A DNA stretch of 60,340 bases from NCBI GenBank assembly GCA_904395815.1, contig CAJFOC010000062.1, positions 1 to 60,340 of the forward strand, read 5' to 3'. The position numbers and the translations under genes were made by a program. Positions within the stretch are counted from its first letter, which is position 1; every line of letters starts with the position of its first letter. Of this stretch, positions 51,988 through 60,256 are shown piece after piece. Source of the stretch: an uncultured Holdemania sp. GTDB lineage: Bacteria > Bacillota_I > Bacilli_A > Erysipelotrichales > Erysipelotrichaceae. The notes beneath the pieces were generated by a model, which did no database searches, was not told the origin of the DNA, and worked only from the letters and a program-made list of their open reading frames with translations.

Positions 51988-52461
51988 TCATTGTGACTGG
52001 CGATGTTTCTTTTTCTGATTCCAGATCTGAGCCAGAATGTCTTTGAGGACAAGAAAGGCATCCTGATCATTGTAGTGATAATCACGCTGTAATGTATCCA
52101 GCATCTGCTGCAGTCCGGCAGTGTAGGGAGCCGTATCGACGACAGACGGATAGCTGGCCAGTACCGGATATTTTTTAGCCCAGACCTGAGTCCAGTTGAT
52201 TTCATTTTGTTTTTTCTCACTGGTTTTTTCAATCACCTGTTCGATTTCTCTGAGCTGAGGATCATAATGCGTCAGCTCATCCAGCGACAGATGGAGTGCT
52301 TCAGCCAGTTTTCGTGCCTGACTCAGATCCGGCTGGGTTTCATTCAGTTCCCATTTGGAAATGGTCTGCCGGCTGACTCCCAGTTCATCGGCAAGCTGTT
52401 GTTGAGAAAAACCGCGTTGCTTGCGTGCTTTCTGCAGGCATTCTCCCAGATTCACAGACAT
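51988..52461 (-). CDS. XRE-family transcriptional regulator
   Basis: 157 residues. The first 65 form a Cro/C1 helix-turn-helix (LGECLQKARKQRGFSQQQLA, LGVSRQTISKWELNETQPDL). The C-terminal 90 residues are helical and unassigned (ASYPSVVDTAPYTAGLQQML). GGAGGA precedes ATG 52461. It lies downstream of the ABC exporter at 52540 with its own TATAAT (52485-52480), so whether the two belong together is unclear. Confidence 0.88.
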   Translation of the reverse strand: MSVNLGECLQKARKQRGFSQQQLADELGVSRQTISKWELNETQPDLSQARKLAEALHLSLDELTHYDPQLREIEQVIEKTSEKKQNEINWTQVWAKKYPVLASYPSVVDTAPYTAGLQQMLDTLQRDYHYNDQDAFLVLKDILAQIWNQKKKHRQSQ

Positions 52462-52539
52462 TCCTCCTTGTATTTTGCCTTATTATAACGGATTTTTATG
52501 AGGCTGTCTGCATCAGAAACGCGGCATGGATGACAGAAT

Positions 52540-54276
52540 TCAGCGCTCAAACTGAATCTGATACAGATGAGCGTAAACGCCGTTTTGGGCCATCAGCGAC
52601 TCGTGCGTTCCCTGCTCGGCGATGCCCTCCTCCGTCAGAACAAGAATGCGTCCGGCATTGCGGATGGTGGAAAGCCGGTGAGCGATGACAAAGGTCGTCC
52701 GGTTGCGGGCCAGACGTTCCAGTGACTGCTGAACGACTTTTTCGCTTTCGTTGTCCAGCGCGCTGGTAGCTTCGTCAAAAATCAGAATCGGCGGATTTTT
52801 CAGGAAAACCCGGGCGATGGACAGCCGTTGTTTCTGACCGCCGGAAAGCTTGACGCCGCGCTGGCCGATATCCGTCTGGTATCCCTGCGGCAGTTCCATG
52901 ATGAAATCATGCGCGTTGGCCGCTTTGGCCGCGGCGATGACTTCTTCATCGCTGGCCTGCGGGCAGCCGTAACGCAGATTATCCATGACGTTGCCGGCAA
53001 ACAGATAAACGTCCTGCTGGACGATACCGACAGCCTGGCGCAGGGATTTCATCGTGACGTCGCGGATGTCCTGGCCATCAATCAGAATACGGCCTTCGCT
53101 GACTTCATAAAAGCGCGGAATCAGGGAACAGAGCGTGGTTTTGCCCGCGCCGGAGGAGCCGACCAGCGCGATGGTTTCTCCTGGCGCTACATGCAGGCTG
53201 AGGTGACGGAGAACATAATCGCTGGAAGAGGCGTAGTGAAATCCGACATCCTCAAAATCAATGGCGCCCTGACGAATCTGCAGCGGCTGGGCATCCTTTT
53301 TATCCTGAATATCCGGTTCGATTTCCATGATTTCCATGAACCGCTGGAAGCCGGTTACCCCTTCCTGGAACTGTTCGGTGAAATTGATCAGCTTTTTGAC
53401 CGGTTCAATGAGATTATTGATGTACAACAGATACGTCAGAAGATCGCCCAGCAAAATCCATTCCATGGAAATGAAAGTGGATCCGGCCAGGATGACGATG
53501 ACGGTGATCAGCGTTGTGAATGCGTTCAGTCCGGAATGGTAGGCGGCCATGATCCGGTAGCTGTTTTTGCGGGAAGCAACGTACCGGTCGTTTTCTTTTT
53601 CGAATTTCTTCATTTCCGCGTTTTCGCCGGCAAACGATTTGACGACCCGGATTCCGGACAGATTGTCTTCAATGCGGGCGTTGATATCGCCAACCCGCTC
53701 CTTATTCTTCCGGAAAGCCTTTTCCATCTTGCGATTGTAGTACAGCGCGAAAACCAGCATCACCGGCAACACCGCGAATACGATCAAGGTCAGCGGTACG
53801 TTGATGGTCAGCAGGATGAAGAACGCGCCGAAAAATTTGATAATGGAGATGACGACATCTTCCGGACCGTGATGATACAGTTCCGTCAGCGTAAACAGAT
53901 CGTTGGTCAGACGGCTCATCAGCTGTCCTGTTTTCTGTTCGTCATAAAAGCTGAACGACAGCTTCTGATAATGGCTGAACAGTTCGTTGCGCATGTCATG
54001 CTCCATCAGCACGCCCATTGAATGTCCTTTGTAAGTGATGAAATAATTGCAGCACAGCTCAATGAGAATCAAGGCGACCATGAACAGACCGATTTGAAAG
54101 ATGAGATCCAGCTGCACGGATTGCGAAGACACCAGCACAGTGTTGGTGATGTACCGGGTCAGCAGCGGAAAGATCAGCGAAATAGCCGCGACAATCAGCG
54201 CGCAGAACATATCGGCGGCAAACAAGCCGAGATATGGCCGGTAATATGACAGAAATTTTTTTGCCCTGGGTTTCAT
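52540..54276 (-). CDS. ABC exporter (MsbA/BmrA-type, probable homodimer)
   Basis: 578 residues: six membrane helices (about 15-300), then Walker A GSSGAGKTT, signature LSGGQKQRLSIARVF, Walker B ILIFDEATSALD and switch His IAHRLSTI, all intact. No partner half-transporter is adjacent, so it is likely a homodimer exporting lipids or drugs. GGGAGGGG lies before ATG 54276, and a good promoter is at 54341-54313. Confidence 0.9.
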   Translation of the reverse strand: MKPRAKKFLSYYRPYLGLFAADMFCALIVAAISLIFPLLTRYITNTVLVSSQSVQLDLIFQIGLFMVALILIELCCNYFITYKGHSMGVLMEHDMRNELFSHYQKLSFSFYDEQKTGQLMSRLTNDLFTLTELYHHGPEDVVISIIKFFGAFFILLTINVPLTLIVFAVLPVMLVFALYYNRKMEKAFRKNKERVGDINARIEDNLSGIRVVKSFAGENAEMKKFEKENDRYVASRKNSYRIMAAYHSGLNAFTTLITVIVILAGSTFISMEWILLGDLLTYLLYINNLIEPVKKLINFTEQFQEGVTGFQRFMEIMEIEPDIQDKKDAQPLQIRQGAIDFEDVGFHYASSSDYVLRHLSLHVAPGETIALVGSSGAGKTTLCSLIPRFYEVSEGRILIDGQDIRDVTMKSLRQAVGIVQQDVYLFAGNVMDNLRYGCPQASDEEVIAAAKAANAHDFIMELPQGYQTDIGQRGVKLSGGQKQRLSIARVFLKNPPILIFDEATSALDNESEKVVQQSLERLARNRTTFVIAHRLSTIRNAGRILVLTEEGIAEQGTHESLMAQNGVYAHLYQIQFER

Positions 54277-54312
54277 GATTGATTTTTCCCCTCCCTCGTT
54301 GTTCAGAAGAAC

Positions 54313-54341
54313 AGTTTATCCTAAATTGCGACAAACTGCAA
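54313..54341 (-). promoter_or_regulatory. Promoter of the ABC exporter gene
   Basis: Minus strand TTGCAG (54341-54336), 17-bp spacer, TAAACT (54318-54313). A GTTC-agaa-GAAC palindrome (54301-54312) follows directly. Confidence 0.65.
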
Positions 54342-54362
54342 TGTCACTGACCGGCAACAGAA

Positions 54363-54397
54363 GAAAAAACAGATACCGCCATCATCGGCGGCATCTG
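54363..54397 (-). terminator. Terminator of the small spore-former gene
   Basis: Stem ACAGAT-CCGCC with GGCGG-ATCTGT (54368-54379 with 54386-54397) and a T-run on the minus strand. Confidence 0.85.
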
Positions 54398-54446
54398 TCA
54401 GATTCCCTGTTGCGGCCGGGTCAGCCGGAAGGATGGCGCTCAGGAC

Positions 54447-54719
54447 TTATTTGTAACAATCCTGGAAAAGCACCGCCAGCTTGGCCTGCAGCGCCTGTTC
54501 GAATTTGGCGGCCGCTTCCATCGTACTCCGGACGGTTTCATTGACTTCAATCAGCTTTTCCGCCGTGATGCATTCCATGGCGACCGCGCACTGCAGTTTT
54601 TCTCCTTCCGCGTTGAGGATGTGCGCCAGCGCTGCCTCCTCCAGAGCGATCGACTGCAGAATATCCGTGATAGCCTGGGAACGGCTCACGTTGCTGCTGC
54701 GAATTTCAGGCATTCCCAT
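54447..54719 (-). CDS. Small helical protein of spore-formers, unknown function
   Basis: 90 residues, predicted two-helix. The core ITDILQSIALEEAALAHILN followed by AEGEKLQ recurs, as I recall, in small uncharacterised proteins of spore-forming Firmicutes, sometimes near exosporium or collagen-like proteins. AAGGAGG is 10 bases before ATG 54719; ATG 54728 is too close to it. It is divergent from dapB and ends at its own terminator. Function not assigned. Confidence 0.65.
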   Translation of the reverse strand: MGMPEIRSSNVSRSQAITDILQSIALEEAALAHILNAEGEKLQCAVAMECITAEKLIEVNETVRSTMEAAAKFEQALQAKLAVLFQDCYK

Positions 54720-54837
54720 TGTGTTCATTCCTCCTTTACACTGGTATCCTATTCGGCAGGCAACAGGGGATCTGGGCTGCTGACCGGCAGTCTGAACTGG
54801 CTTGCGCGGGCATACACTGAAAAGAAGGAGGCAGAAC

Positions 54838-55536
54838 ATGAAAGTAGCCATTGTCGGTTACGGCGCGATGGGCCGCTGCCTGCTGGAAAGAATCAGCCGG
54901 CAGGATCAGCTGCAGTGCGTTGGGGTGATCGGATCTTCCTTTTATCGTCAGATCGATCAGCTTCCGCAGCCGCCGGAGGTGATCATCGACGTCAGCCATC
55001 CGGATGCGCTGCCGGTACTGGCGCGGGCGATGGAATCCCATCCGGTTCCGCTGGTCATCGCGACGACCGGATACAGCGAAGCGCAGAAACGGCAGATTCA
55101 GCGATGGTCGCATCAGGTGCCGGTGGTGCTGTCCGGCAACTTTTCCATCGGCATGACGCTGGTCAACCGGATGCTGCGCTGCTGCGCGGAACAGATCGCC
55201 GATTTCTTTGATTGCGATCTGGTGGAGATGCATCACGATCACAAACAGGACAGTCCCAGCGGCAGCGCGCTGATGCTGCGTCAGACGCTGCGGCAGGGAG
55301 AAGAGGAGCATGCGGACAGGCAGATTCCGATTGTTTCTTTGCGGCGTCGGGACAATCCGGGGGAACATACCGTCATTCTTCATGGCGATCAGGAACAGAT
55401 CGTGATTACTCACCGTGCGTTCAGCCGGGAATTGTTTGCGCGCGGCATTCTGGAAGCGGCACGGATCATCGCGCAGAGCGAGCCAGGCATGATGACGATG
55501 GAAGATTTGCTGCTGCATCGCAGACAAACGCTGTAA
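54838..55536 (+). CDS. dapB: 4-hydroxy-tetrahydrodipicolinate reductase
   Basis: 232 residues. N-terminal Rossmann motif VAIVGYGAMGRCL, then GNFSIGM, and the DapB signature VEMHHDHKQDSPSGSAL with the catalytic His pair and Lys; C-terminal GDQEQIVITHRAFSRELFARG. It reduces hydroxy-tetrahydrodipicolinate in lysine and diaminopimelate synthesis. AAGGAGG precedes ATG 54838. No other dap gene is nearby. Confidence 0.93.
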   Translation: MKVAIVGYGAMGRCLLERISRQDQLQCVGVIGSSFYRQIDQLPQPPEVIIDVSHPDALPVLARAMESHPVPLVIATTGYSEAQKRQIQRWSHQVPVVLSGNFSIGMTLVNRMLRCCAEQIADFFDCDLVEMHHDHKQDSPSGSALMLRQTLRQGEEEHADRQIPIVSLRRRDNPGEHTVILHGDQEQIVITHRAFSRELFARGILEAARIIAQSEPGMMTMEDLLLHRRQTL

Positions 55537-55591
55537 TCCTTTTCAATTTTTGGAAATAGGGTATAATGAGGACAGAAGGAAGGGATGAATC

Positions 55592-56035
55592 ATGTCGTTG
55601 CTGACAACATTGCGCAAAGATAAGATGACTGCGCTGAAGGAAAAGGATACGGTGAAAAACGGCGTCTGCAGCTTGCTGATTGCCGCGATTGCGCTGGCGG
55701 AAAAGGAAGCGGGGCAGCCGCTGAGCGAACAGCAGGAGCTGGCTTATGTTCAGAAGGAGCTGAAACAGACTCGCGACACTTTGCAGCAGACGCCGGCTTC
55801 CCGGACAGATCTGATTGCAGAGACTCAGCGTAAGATTGAGATTCTTGAAGCGTATCTGCCGCGGCAGATGACGCAGCAGGAACTGGTTCAGGCGGCGGAA
55901 GAAGTCATGGCTCAGCTGCAGCTGGAGCCGGTTGTTAAAAATAAGGGGACGCTGATAAAGGAAATGATGTCCCGTTTCCAGGGCAGAACGGACGGCAAGG
56001 CCGTCAGTGCGGCGGTCAGTCAGCTTCTGAAGTAA
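55592..56035 (+). CDS. GatB/YqeY domain protein
   Basis: 147 residues, the free-standing YqeY form: KDKMTALKEKDTVKNGVCSL, ILEAYLPRQMTQQEL, and the C-terminal GRTDGKAVSAAVSQLL with the GatB-tail fold. The family may help amide transfer on charged tRNA, but its role is not settled. A TATAAT (55562-55567) with a weak -35 gives it its own promoter. Confidence 0.9.
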   Translation: MSLLTTLRKDKMTALKEKDTVKNGVCSLLIAAIALAEKEAGQPLSEQQELAYVQKELKQTRDTLQQTPASRTDLIAETQRKIEILEAYLPRQMTQQELVQAAEEVMAQLQLEPVVKNKGTLIKEMMSRFQGRTDGKAVSAAVSQLLK

Positions 56036-56226
56036 CCGGGGGAGGGGACTCTGATCTGGAAATTGGCTGAAGCAACTTCGCCAACAGGCTCTTTTTCGCT
56101 TTGAGGAAATGCATTTTTCCCGGCGGAAGAGAGTTTTTTTGTGGCGTCCTGCTGTTTTGGGGAGAGGAAGAAGGAAGAAATGAAGAATCCGGGTCTTGGG
56201 GATCGGAATGAAAACGACAGAGGATC

Positions 56227-56258
56227 AAAAAAACTGTCCGGGAATTTTCCCGGACAGT
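56227..56258 (-). terminator. Terminator of the penicillin-binding protein gene
   Basis: 12-bp perfect stem ACTGTCCGGGAA/TTCCCGGACAGT (56233-56244 with 56247-56258), T7 on the minus strand. Confidence 0.92.
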
Positions 56259-56282
56259 CGGTAATCTTCAGAAGGTTTGTTT

Positions 56283-58778
56283 TTATCGCACGCTGACGCA
56301 TTGCTGTTCACTGCGCATTCCATTACTGTAGGCGTAATAGCCGCAGACCTGAATGCTGCCGCCGCCTTCCACCCAGTCGGTATAAGTCGGCTGGTCAGAA
56401 GAGATTTCGTGGTAGAGAGCGCCGTTGACATAAACGCTGGCATAGTAATACGGATTACCGAGCACCCAGCTCCAGTCGAACAGTTTCTGACCTACCGCGT
56501 AAACGTACACGCCGTTTTCATTCAGACTGATTTCTTTCTGGTTGGCTGCCAGATCCCAGCGGTAGCCGCCCCAGTTGATCGTCAGGCCGCCCCATTCGTC
56601 CAGATAAGCGCTCATCGTGCTCTCCAGCTGCTGCTGGGAGTTGCTCCAAGGGGAGACCAGCGTGTTGTATTCGGATTTGATTAAGCCGGTAGTGGCCAGC
56701 GAACCATCTACACCTTCGACTGCCGCATACGGGAAGGTGCCGATGATATGCGTGATGTTTTCCACACCCTGCGGGCGTTCCAGCGCGGTCGGCGGATTCG
56801 ATTCATCGTAAGCGGCGTCCAGCAAAAGTTCGCTGATCTGCCCCGGAATGTTCAGCCGGCTTTTTTCAGAGGAGAAATAGGTATCTTCTCCTTCCACGCC
56901 CATATCGTAGCCGACCCAGACTACGTTGGTGACCTGCGAGGTGGAAGCAATCATCCATTTATCACGGGCCGCGCCTTCCGGAATGCCGAAGCGTACGCCG
57001 TCTTCACCCCAGTCGGTAGTTCCGGTTTTGGCATAAACCGGATAGTCCCGTTCCAGAACTTGCATGTAGTTGTAATACGGGCCTTCCACACAATACTGCA
57101 TCAGCATGCTGGACATGTAGGCCGCCTCTTCACTGATAACCTGAACCGGCTGCGAATTGGCAACATAATCCTCGCTGCCGTCGCTGAAGACGATGCGGGA
57201 AACGGTGTGCGGTTCGATGTACTGGCCGCCGTTGATCATTGCCGCATGGGCGCTGGCCATTTCTACGGCGCTGGCCTCAAAGGAGGAGCCGCCGATCGCA
57301 TAGCCGGTATCAAAATTCTCGCTGGTGACACGGGAGAAGCCCAGACCTTGCAGGTATTCCACCACGGTGGACCGGCCGACCGTATCGATGACTTCCTGCA
57401 GCGTCTGAATGGCCGGGGTATTCAGCGACTGCGCAACCGCCTGCATCAGCGTCACATCCCCGCGGTAAGAGCCGTCGAAGTTGCCGACTACCGTATTGGT
57501 TCCGCGATAGAGAATCGGACGGTCGGTCACAACGTGATCGGTAGCCCAGCCCAGATGTTCAAAAGCCAGAGCGTAGGACAGAAACGGTTTGACCGCGGAT
57601 CCTGGCTGCTTGTATTGGGAAGTCGCCCGGTTTAACAGCCGCGAGCCGGAATAATTGCGGCCCCCGCCCAGTCCGTAGATTTCACCGGTCTGATTGTTCA
57701 TCGAGACGATGGCTACCTGCATCAGCTCATCCGGATACTCGATGGTAGTTCCATTTTGAATTTCATCGATCTGCGTCTGGATATCGCGATCCATGTTGGT
57801 ATAGATCGTCATCGACGTCAACGCCGGATCCTTGCCGGTAATTGTTTTGACTTCGTCAATGACTGCGTCGATGTAGCTTTGATAAGCGCCCCCGCTTTCG
57901 GAGATGCTGAAGTTTTCACCGACCAGCTGATCTTCCACCTTGATGGACTTGGCCAGCTGCGCTTCCGTTTCCGTGATGTATCCGTGGTAGACCATCATGT
58001 CCAGAACCGTATTGCGCCGTTCTGTGGCATAGTCCAGATTGGAATAAGGATTGTAGGCATTGGGCCGGTTGATGATGCCCGCCAGCAGCGCGCTTTCGCT
58101 CAGATTCAATTCGCTGGCGTTTTTGCCGAAGTAATACTGCGCCGCTTTCTGGACTCCGCGGATGTTGCCGCCAAAATTCAGCTTGTTAACGTACAGCTGG
58201 AAAATTTCCTGTTTGTCGATCATCGTTTCCAGATTCAGCGCCAGCCAGATTTCCTGAACCTTCCGGTCAATCGATTTTTCCGCAATGGTAGAATTTTCCA
58301 TGTCGTCCACCTGGAAATAAGTGTTTTTGACCAGCTGCATCGTAAAGGTGGACCCGCCCTGTCCAAAGCTCATCGTCTTCAGATTTTCCAGCGCTGCCCG
58401 GACAAAACGGGGAATATCAAACCCCGGATGCTCAAAAAAACGTGAATCCTCAATGGCGACAAAAGCGTCAATCAGAGAGTTGGGCATTTCATCATAGGAA
58501 ATGTTCTCACGAAAATACGCACCCAGTTCGGTGATCAGCTCACCGTCCTTATCCAGAATCTGAGTGGAATTCAGTCCTTCAAAGTCGCTCAGTTCCATCT
58601 GCGGCGCGTCCTGAATCATCTGATAGGCCAGAAATCCGCCTCCTGCCACTCCAAGAATACCGCAGATCAGAATAAAGTAAACCACAGCGATGGCAATCTT
58701 CTTTCCCAGCGAGACTTTTTTGCCGGTCTGACGTTTTTTTGAAGCCTGAGGATCAGGCGTTCTGTTCTCTTCTGTCAT
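56283..58778 (-). CDS. Class A penicillin-binding protein (PBP1A-type glycosyltransferase/transpeptidase)
   Basis: 831 residues. Lys-rich cytoplasmic N-terminus, one membrane anchor (about 28-52), GT51 domain with AIEDSRFFEHPGFD and GGSTFTMQLVKN, then the transpeptidase with catalytic SAVK in PGSAVKPFLSYA, SLN in AQSLNTPAI, and KTGTTD. A C-terminal domain of about 150 residues is rich in Trp, Tyr and Gly (WGGYRWD; GNPYYYASVYVNG) and may bind wall polymers. It polymerises and crosslinks peptidoglycan outside the membrane. AAGGAG precedes ATG 58778; promoter at 58873-58846. Confidence 0.94.
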   Translation of the reverse strand: MTEENRTPDPQASKKRQTGKKVSLGKKIAIAVVYFILICGILGVAGGGFLAYQMIQDAPQMELSDFEGLNSTQILDKDGELITELGAYFRENISYDEMPNSLIDAFVAIEDSRFFEHPGFDIPRFVRAALENLKTMSFGQGGSTFTMQLVKNTYFQVDDMENSTIAEKSIDRKVQEIWLALNLETMIDKQEIFQLYVNKLNFGGNIRGVQKAAQYYFGKNASELNLSESALLAGIINRPNAYNPYSNLDYATERRNTVLDMMVYHGYITETEAQLAKSIKVEDQLVGENFSISESGGAYQSYIDAVIDEVKTITGKDPALTSMTIYTNMDRDIQTQIDEIQNGTTIEYPDELMQVAIVSMNNQTGEIYGLGGGRNYSGSRLLNRATSQYKQPGSAVKPFLSYALAFEHLGWATDHVVTDRPILYRGTNTVVGNFDGSYRGDVTLMQAVAQSLNTPAIQTLQEVIDTVGRSTVVEYLQGLGFSRVTSENFDTGYAIGGSSFEASAVEMASAHAAMINGGQYIEPHTVSRIVFSDGSEDYVANSQPVQVISEEAAYMSSMLMQYCVEGPYYNYMQVLERDYPVYAKTGTTDWGEDGVRFGIPEGAARDKWMIASTSQVTNVVWVGYDMGVEGEDTYFSSEKSRLNIPGQISELLLDAAYDESNPPTALERPQGVENITHIIGTFPYAAVEGVDGSLATTGLIKSEYNTLVSPWSNSQQQLESTMSAYLDEWGGLTINWGGYRWDLAANQKEISLNENGVYVYAVGQKLFDWSWVLGNPYYYASVYVNGALYHEISSDQPTYTDWVEGGGSIQVCGYYAYSNGMRSEQQCVSVR

Positions 58779-58803
58779 TCACTCATGTCTCCTTCATTGC
58801 AGA

Positions 58804-58873
58804 GTTTTTCCTATGGAAAAACCTGGTGTTTTCAAATCTTGTTCTATTTTACCACAATCTCGTTCATTGGCAA
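58804..58873 (-). promoter_or_regulatory. Promoter and leader hairpin of the PBP gene
   Basis: Minus strand TTGCCA (58873-58868), 16-bp spacer, TAAAAT (58851-58846). The leader then folds an 8-bp hairpin GTTTTTCC-ata-GGAAAAAC (58822-58804) just before the ribosome site. Confidence 0.6.
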
Positions 58874-59125
58874 AAAATTCAGCCTGAAAATGGGAAAAAA
58901 GTGGGCAGACAGCGCCATTTTGTGTGAAAGATAATTCATCAGCAGTCAGAAAATCACAGGAAAAAGACAGAATGGAGAAGACCAGGATACAAAAAAAGTT
59001 CAGATCCAAAGCCATAGAGGCCAGGCTGAACCGGTTCCTTTTGTTTACAGTTTCATAACAGACTCTCAACAAATTAATTATACCATGAAAAAAAAGTTAA
59101 AAACAGACTGTTTCCCACGTTGTTT
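58874..59125. other. Gene-free spacer upstream of the candidate RNA unit
   Basis: About 250 bases between the PBP promoter and the start of the purine-rich unit. No frame with a ribosome site and no strong dyad was seen. Confidence 0.4.
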
Positions 59126-59195
59126 TCAGGTATGATATAGGTGTAGAAAGAGATGAGGATCAGAAAAGATCCGTAAGATCTCGAAGGAGGTTCTC

Positions 59196-59222
59196 ATGAA
59201 AAAGGTACTGCTCGAATATTGA
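59196..59222 (+). CDS. Candidate 8-residue leader peptide
   Basis: ATG 59196 to TGA 59220-59222 reads MKKVLLEY. GAAGGAGGTT lies 5 bases upstream, one of the best ribosome sites in the window, and a long hairpin begins directly after the stop. That arrangement is typical of ribosome-sensing attenuators, but no regulated gene follows before the terminator at 59545. Confidence 0.45.
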   Translation: MKKVLLEY

Positions 59223-59507
59223 GCCGTTCCCTTCTCTGTTACCAGAACAGGGAGAGGGAACTGAAAACAAAAAAACAGAAGAAAAAAAGAATAGAAAGTG
59301 AGTCTGGAGAGGGCAGACCAATGGACACAATAGGATAAGATCCGCCTGAGAAAGGCAGGACACAATTCAGTCAGGCGCAGCAAAAAGAGAACAGGAAAAG
59401 TGAGAGAGAAGCGCTGCTGAAAAAAGAAGTCATGGACAGAAGAACGGGATGAAATGCAATGGGACAGAGTAACCCGAAGCCTGAACATGACAGGAGTAAG
59501 AAGAAAG

Positions 59508-59545
59508 AAAAGGATGGACCGATAAATACGGAACATCCTTTTTTA
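59508..59545 (+). terminator. Terminator of the purine-rich unit
   Basis: Compound stem AAAGGATG + CCG with CGG + CATCCTTT, followed by T residues. Confidence 0.8.
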
Positions 59546-59564
59546 TTTCACAAATCAAATCGCG

Positions 59565-59606
59565 TGAAAACGTTTTCTTGAATGTGAATATATTTCATAA
59601 TACAAT
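59565..59606 (+). promoter_or_regulatory. Promoter with overlapping cre site, D-acylase gene
   Basis: TTGAAT (59578-59583), 17-bp spacer, TACAAT (59601-59606). The cre-like TGAAAACGTTTTCT (59565-59578) matches TGWAANCGNTNWCA except the last base, contains a perfect 12-bp palindrome GAAAACGTTTTC and overlaps the -35. Confidence 0.7.
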
Positions 59607-59629
59607 GAAAAAAAGGAGGGCATGGGATC

Positions 59630-60256
59630 ATGTTTGATGTATTGATCCGCGGCGGCATGATTGCCGATGGCAGCGGAGAAACAGCGTACAGCGCGGATAT
59701 CGGAATTGTGGGGGACAGAATCGCGGCCATCGGAGATCTGTCGCAGCAGCAGGGAAAACAGGAATTCAACGCACAGGGCAAATGGGTGGCGCCGGGATTC
59801 ATCGATCCGCATTCTCACGCGGATCTGTCGGTACTGTTTGCCCCGTCGATGGAAAACTATCTGATGCAGGGGGTAACGACGGTGATCGGCGGCAACTGCG
59901 GTCATTCCTATGGCCCGGTGGGGGATGAATGTTATCGCAGCGCGATCATTGACACGCGGGTGGCGTTTGCGGCGGAACCGTCGTATTTTCAGATGAACAA
60001 GCTGCTTTTGCCAAAGCAGAAGGCAGCGCAGGCGCTGAAGCAAGAATATGGGATTGAGATGGACTGGCACTCGTTTGGCGAATATCTGGATCGCTGCAGC
60101 CGTGAGCCGCTGGATGGCAACATTGCGTCGCTGGCCGGTTACAGCGCGATCCGCGCTGCCGTTATGGGACTGGACTGCTGCCGGCAGGCGAGTGAGGAAG
60201 AACTGCAGAAAATGGAAGAGCTGACCCGCCAGTGCATGGAAGAGGGGGCTTTCTGA
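59630..60256 (+). pseudogene. N-acyl-D-amino-acid deacylase (D-aminoacylase), truncated by an IS
   Basis: 208 of about 530 expected residues. The N-terminus is typical: MFDVLIRGGMIADGSGE, metal motif PGFIDPHSHADL, GVTTVIGGNCGHS with the family Cys. The frame ends at EEGAF, where relatives continue into a Gly/Ser-rich stretch; the next bases are the IS terminus, whose first three bases (TGA, 60254-60256) supply the stop. If the IS is really inserted here the enzyme is inactive; if the window ends at a collapsed repeat, the rest lies elsewhere. AAAGGAGGG precedes ATG 59630. Confidence 0.85.

Larger units (their letters stand above)
59131..59545 (+). ncRNA. Candidate non-coding or leader transcript: short ORF, hairpin, purine-rich body, terminator
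   Basis: A TATGAT box (59131-59136, weak -35) precedes a GGATC/GATCC hairpin, an 8-codon ORF with an ideal ribosome site, a long imperfect hairpin (59224-59260), about 250 bases that are heavily A+G on this strand with no sustained frame, and a clear intrinsic terminator (AAAAGGATG/CATCCTTTT around CCG/CGG, 59508-59542). This looks like a complete transcription unit without a protein of normal size. No known RNA family is recognised; tmRNA, RNase P and SRP hallmarks are absent. Confidence 0.4.

Noticed and set aside
59126-59536. 136-residue hydrophobic frame on the minus strand
   Set aside because: It is the complement of a purine-rich stretch, so Phe/Leu/Ser-rich output is expected; no ribosome spacing before its ATG and no family resemblance.
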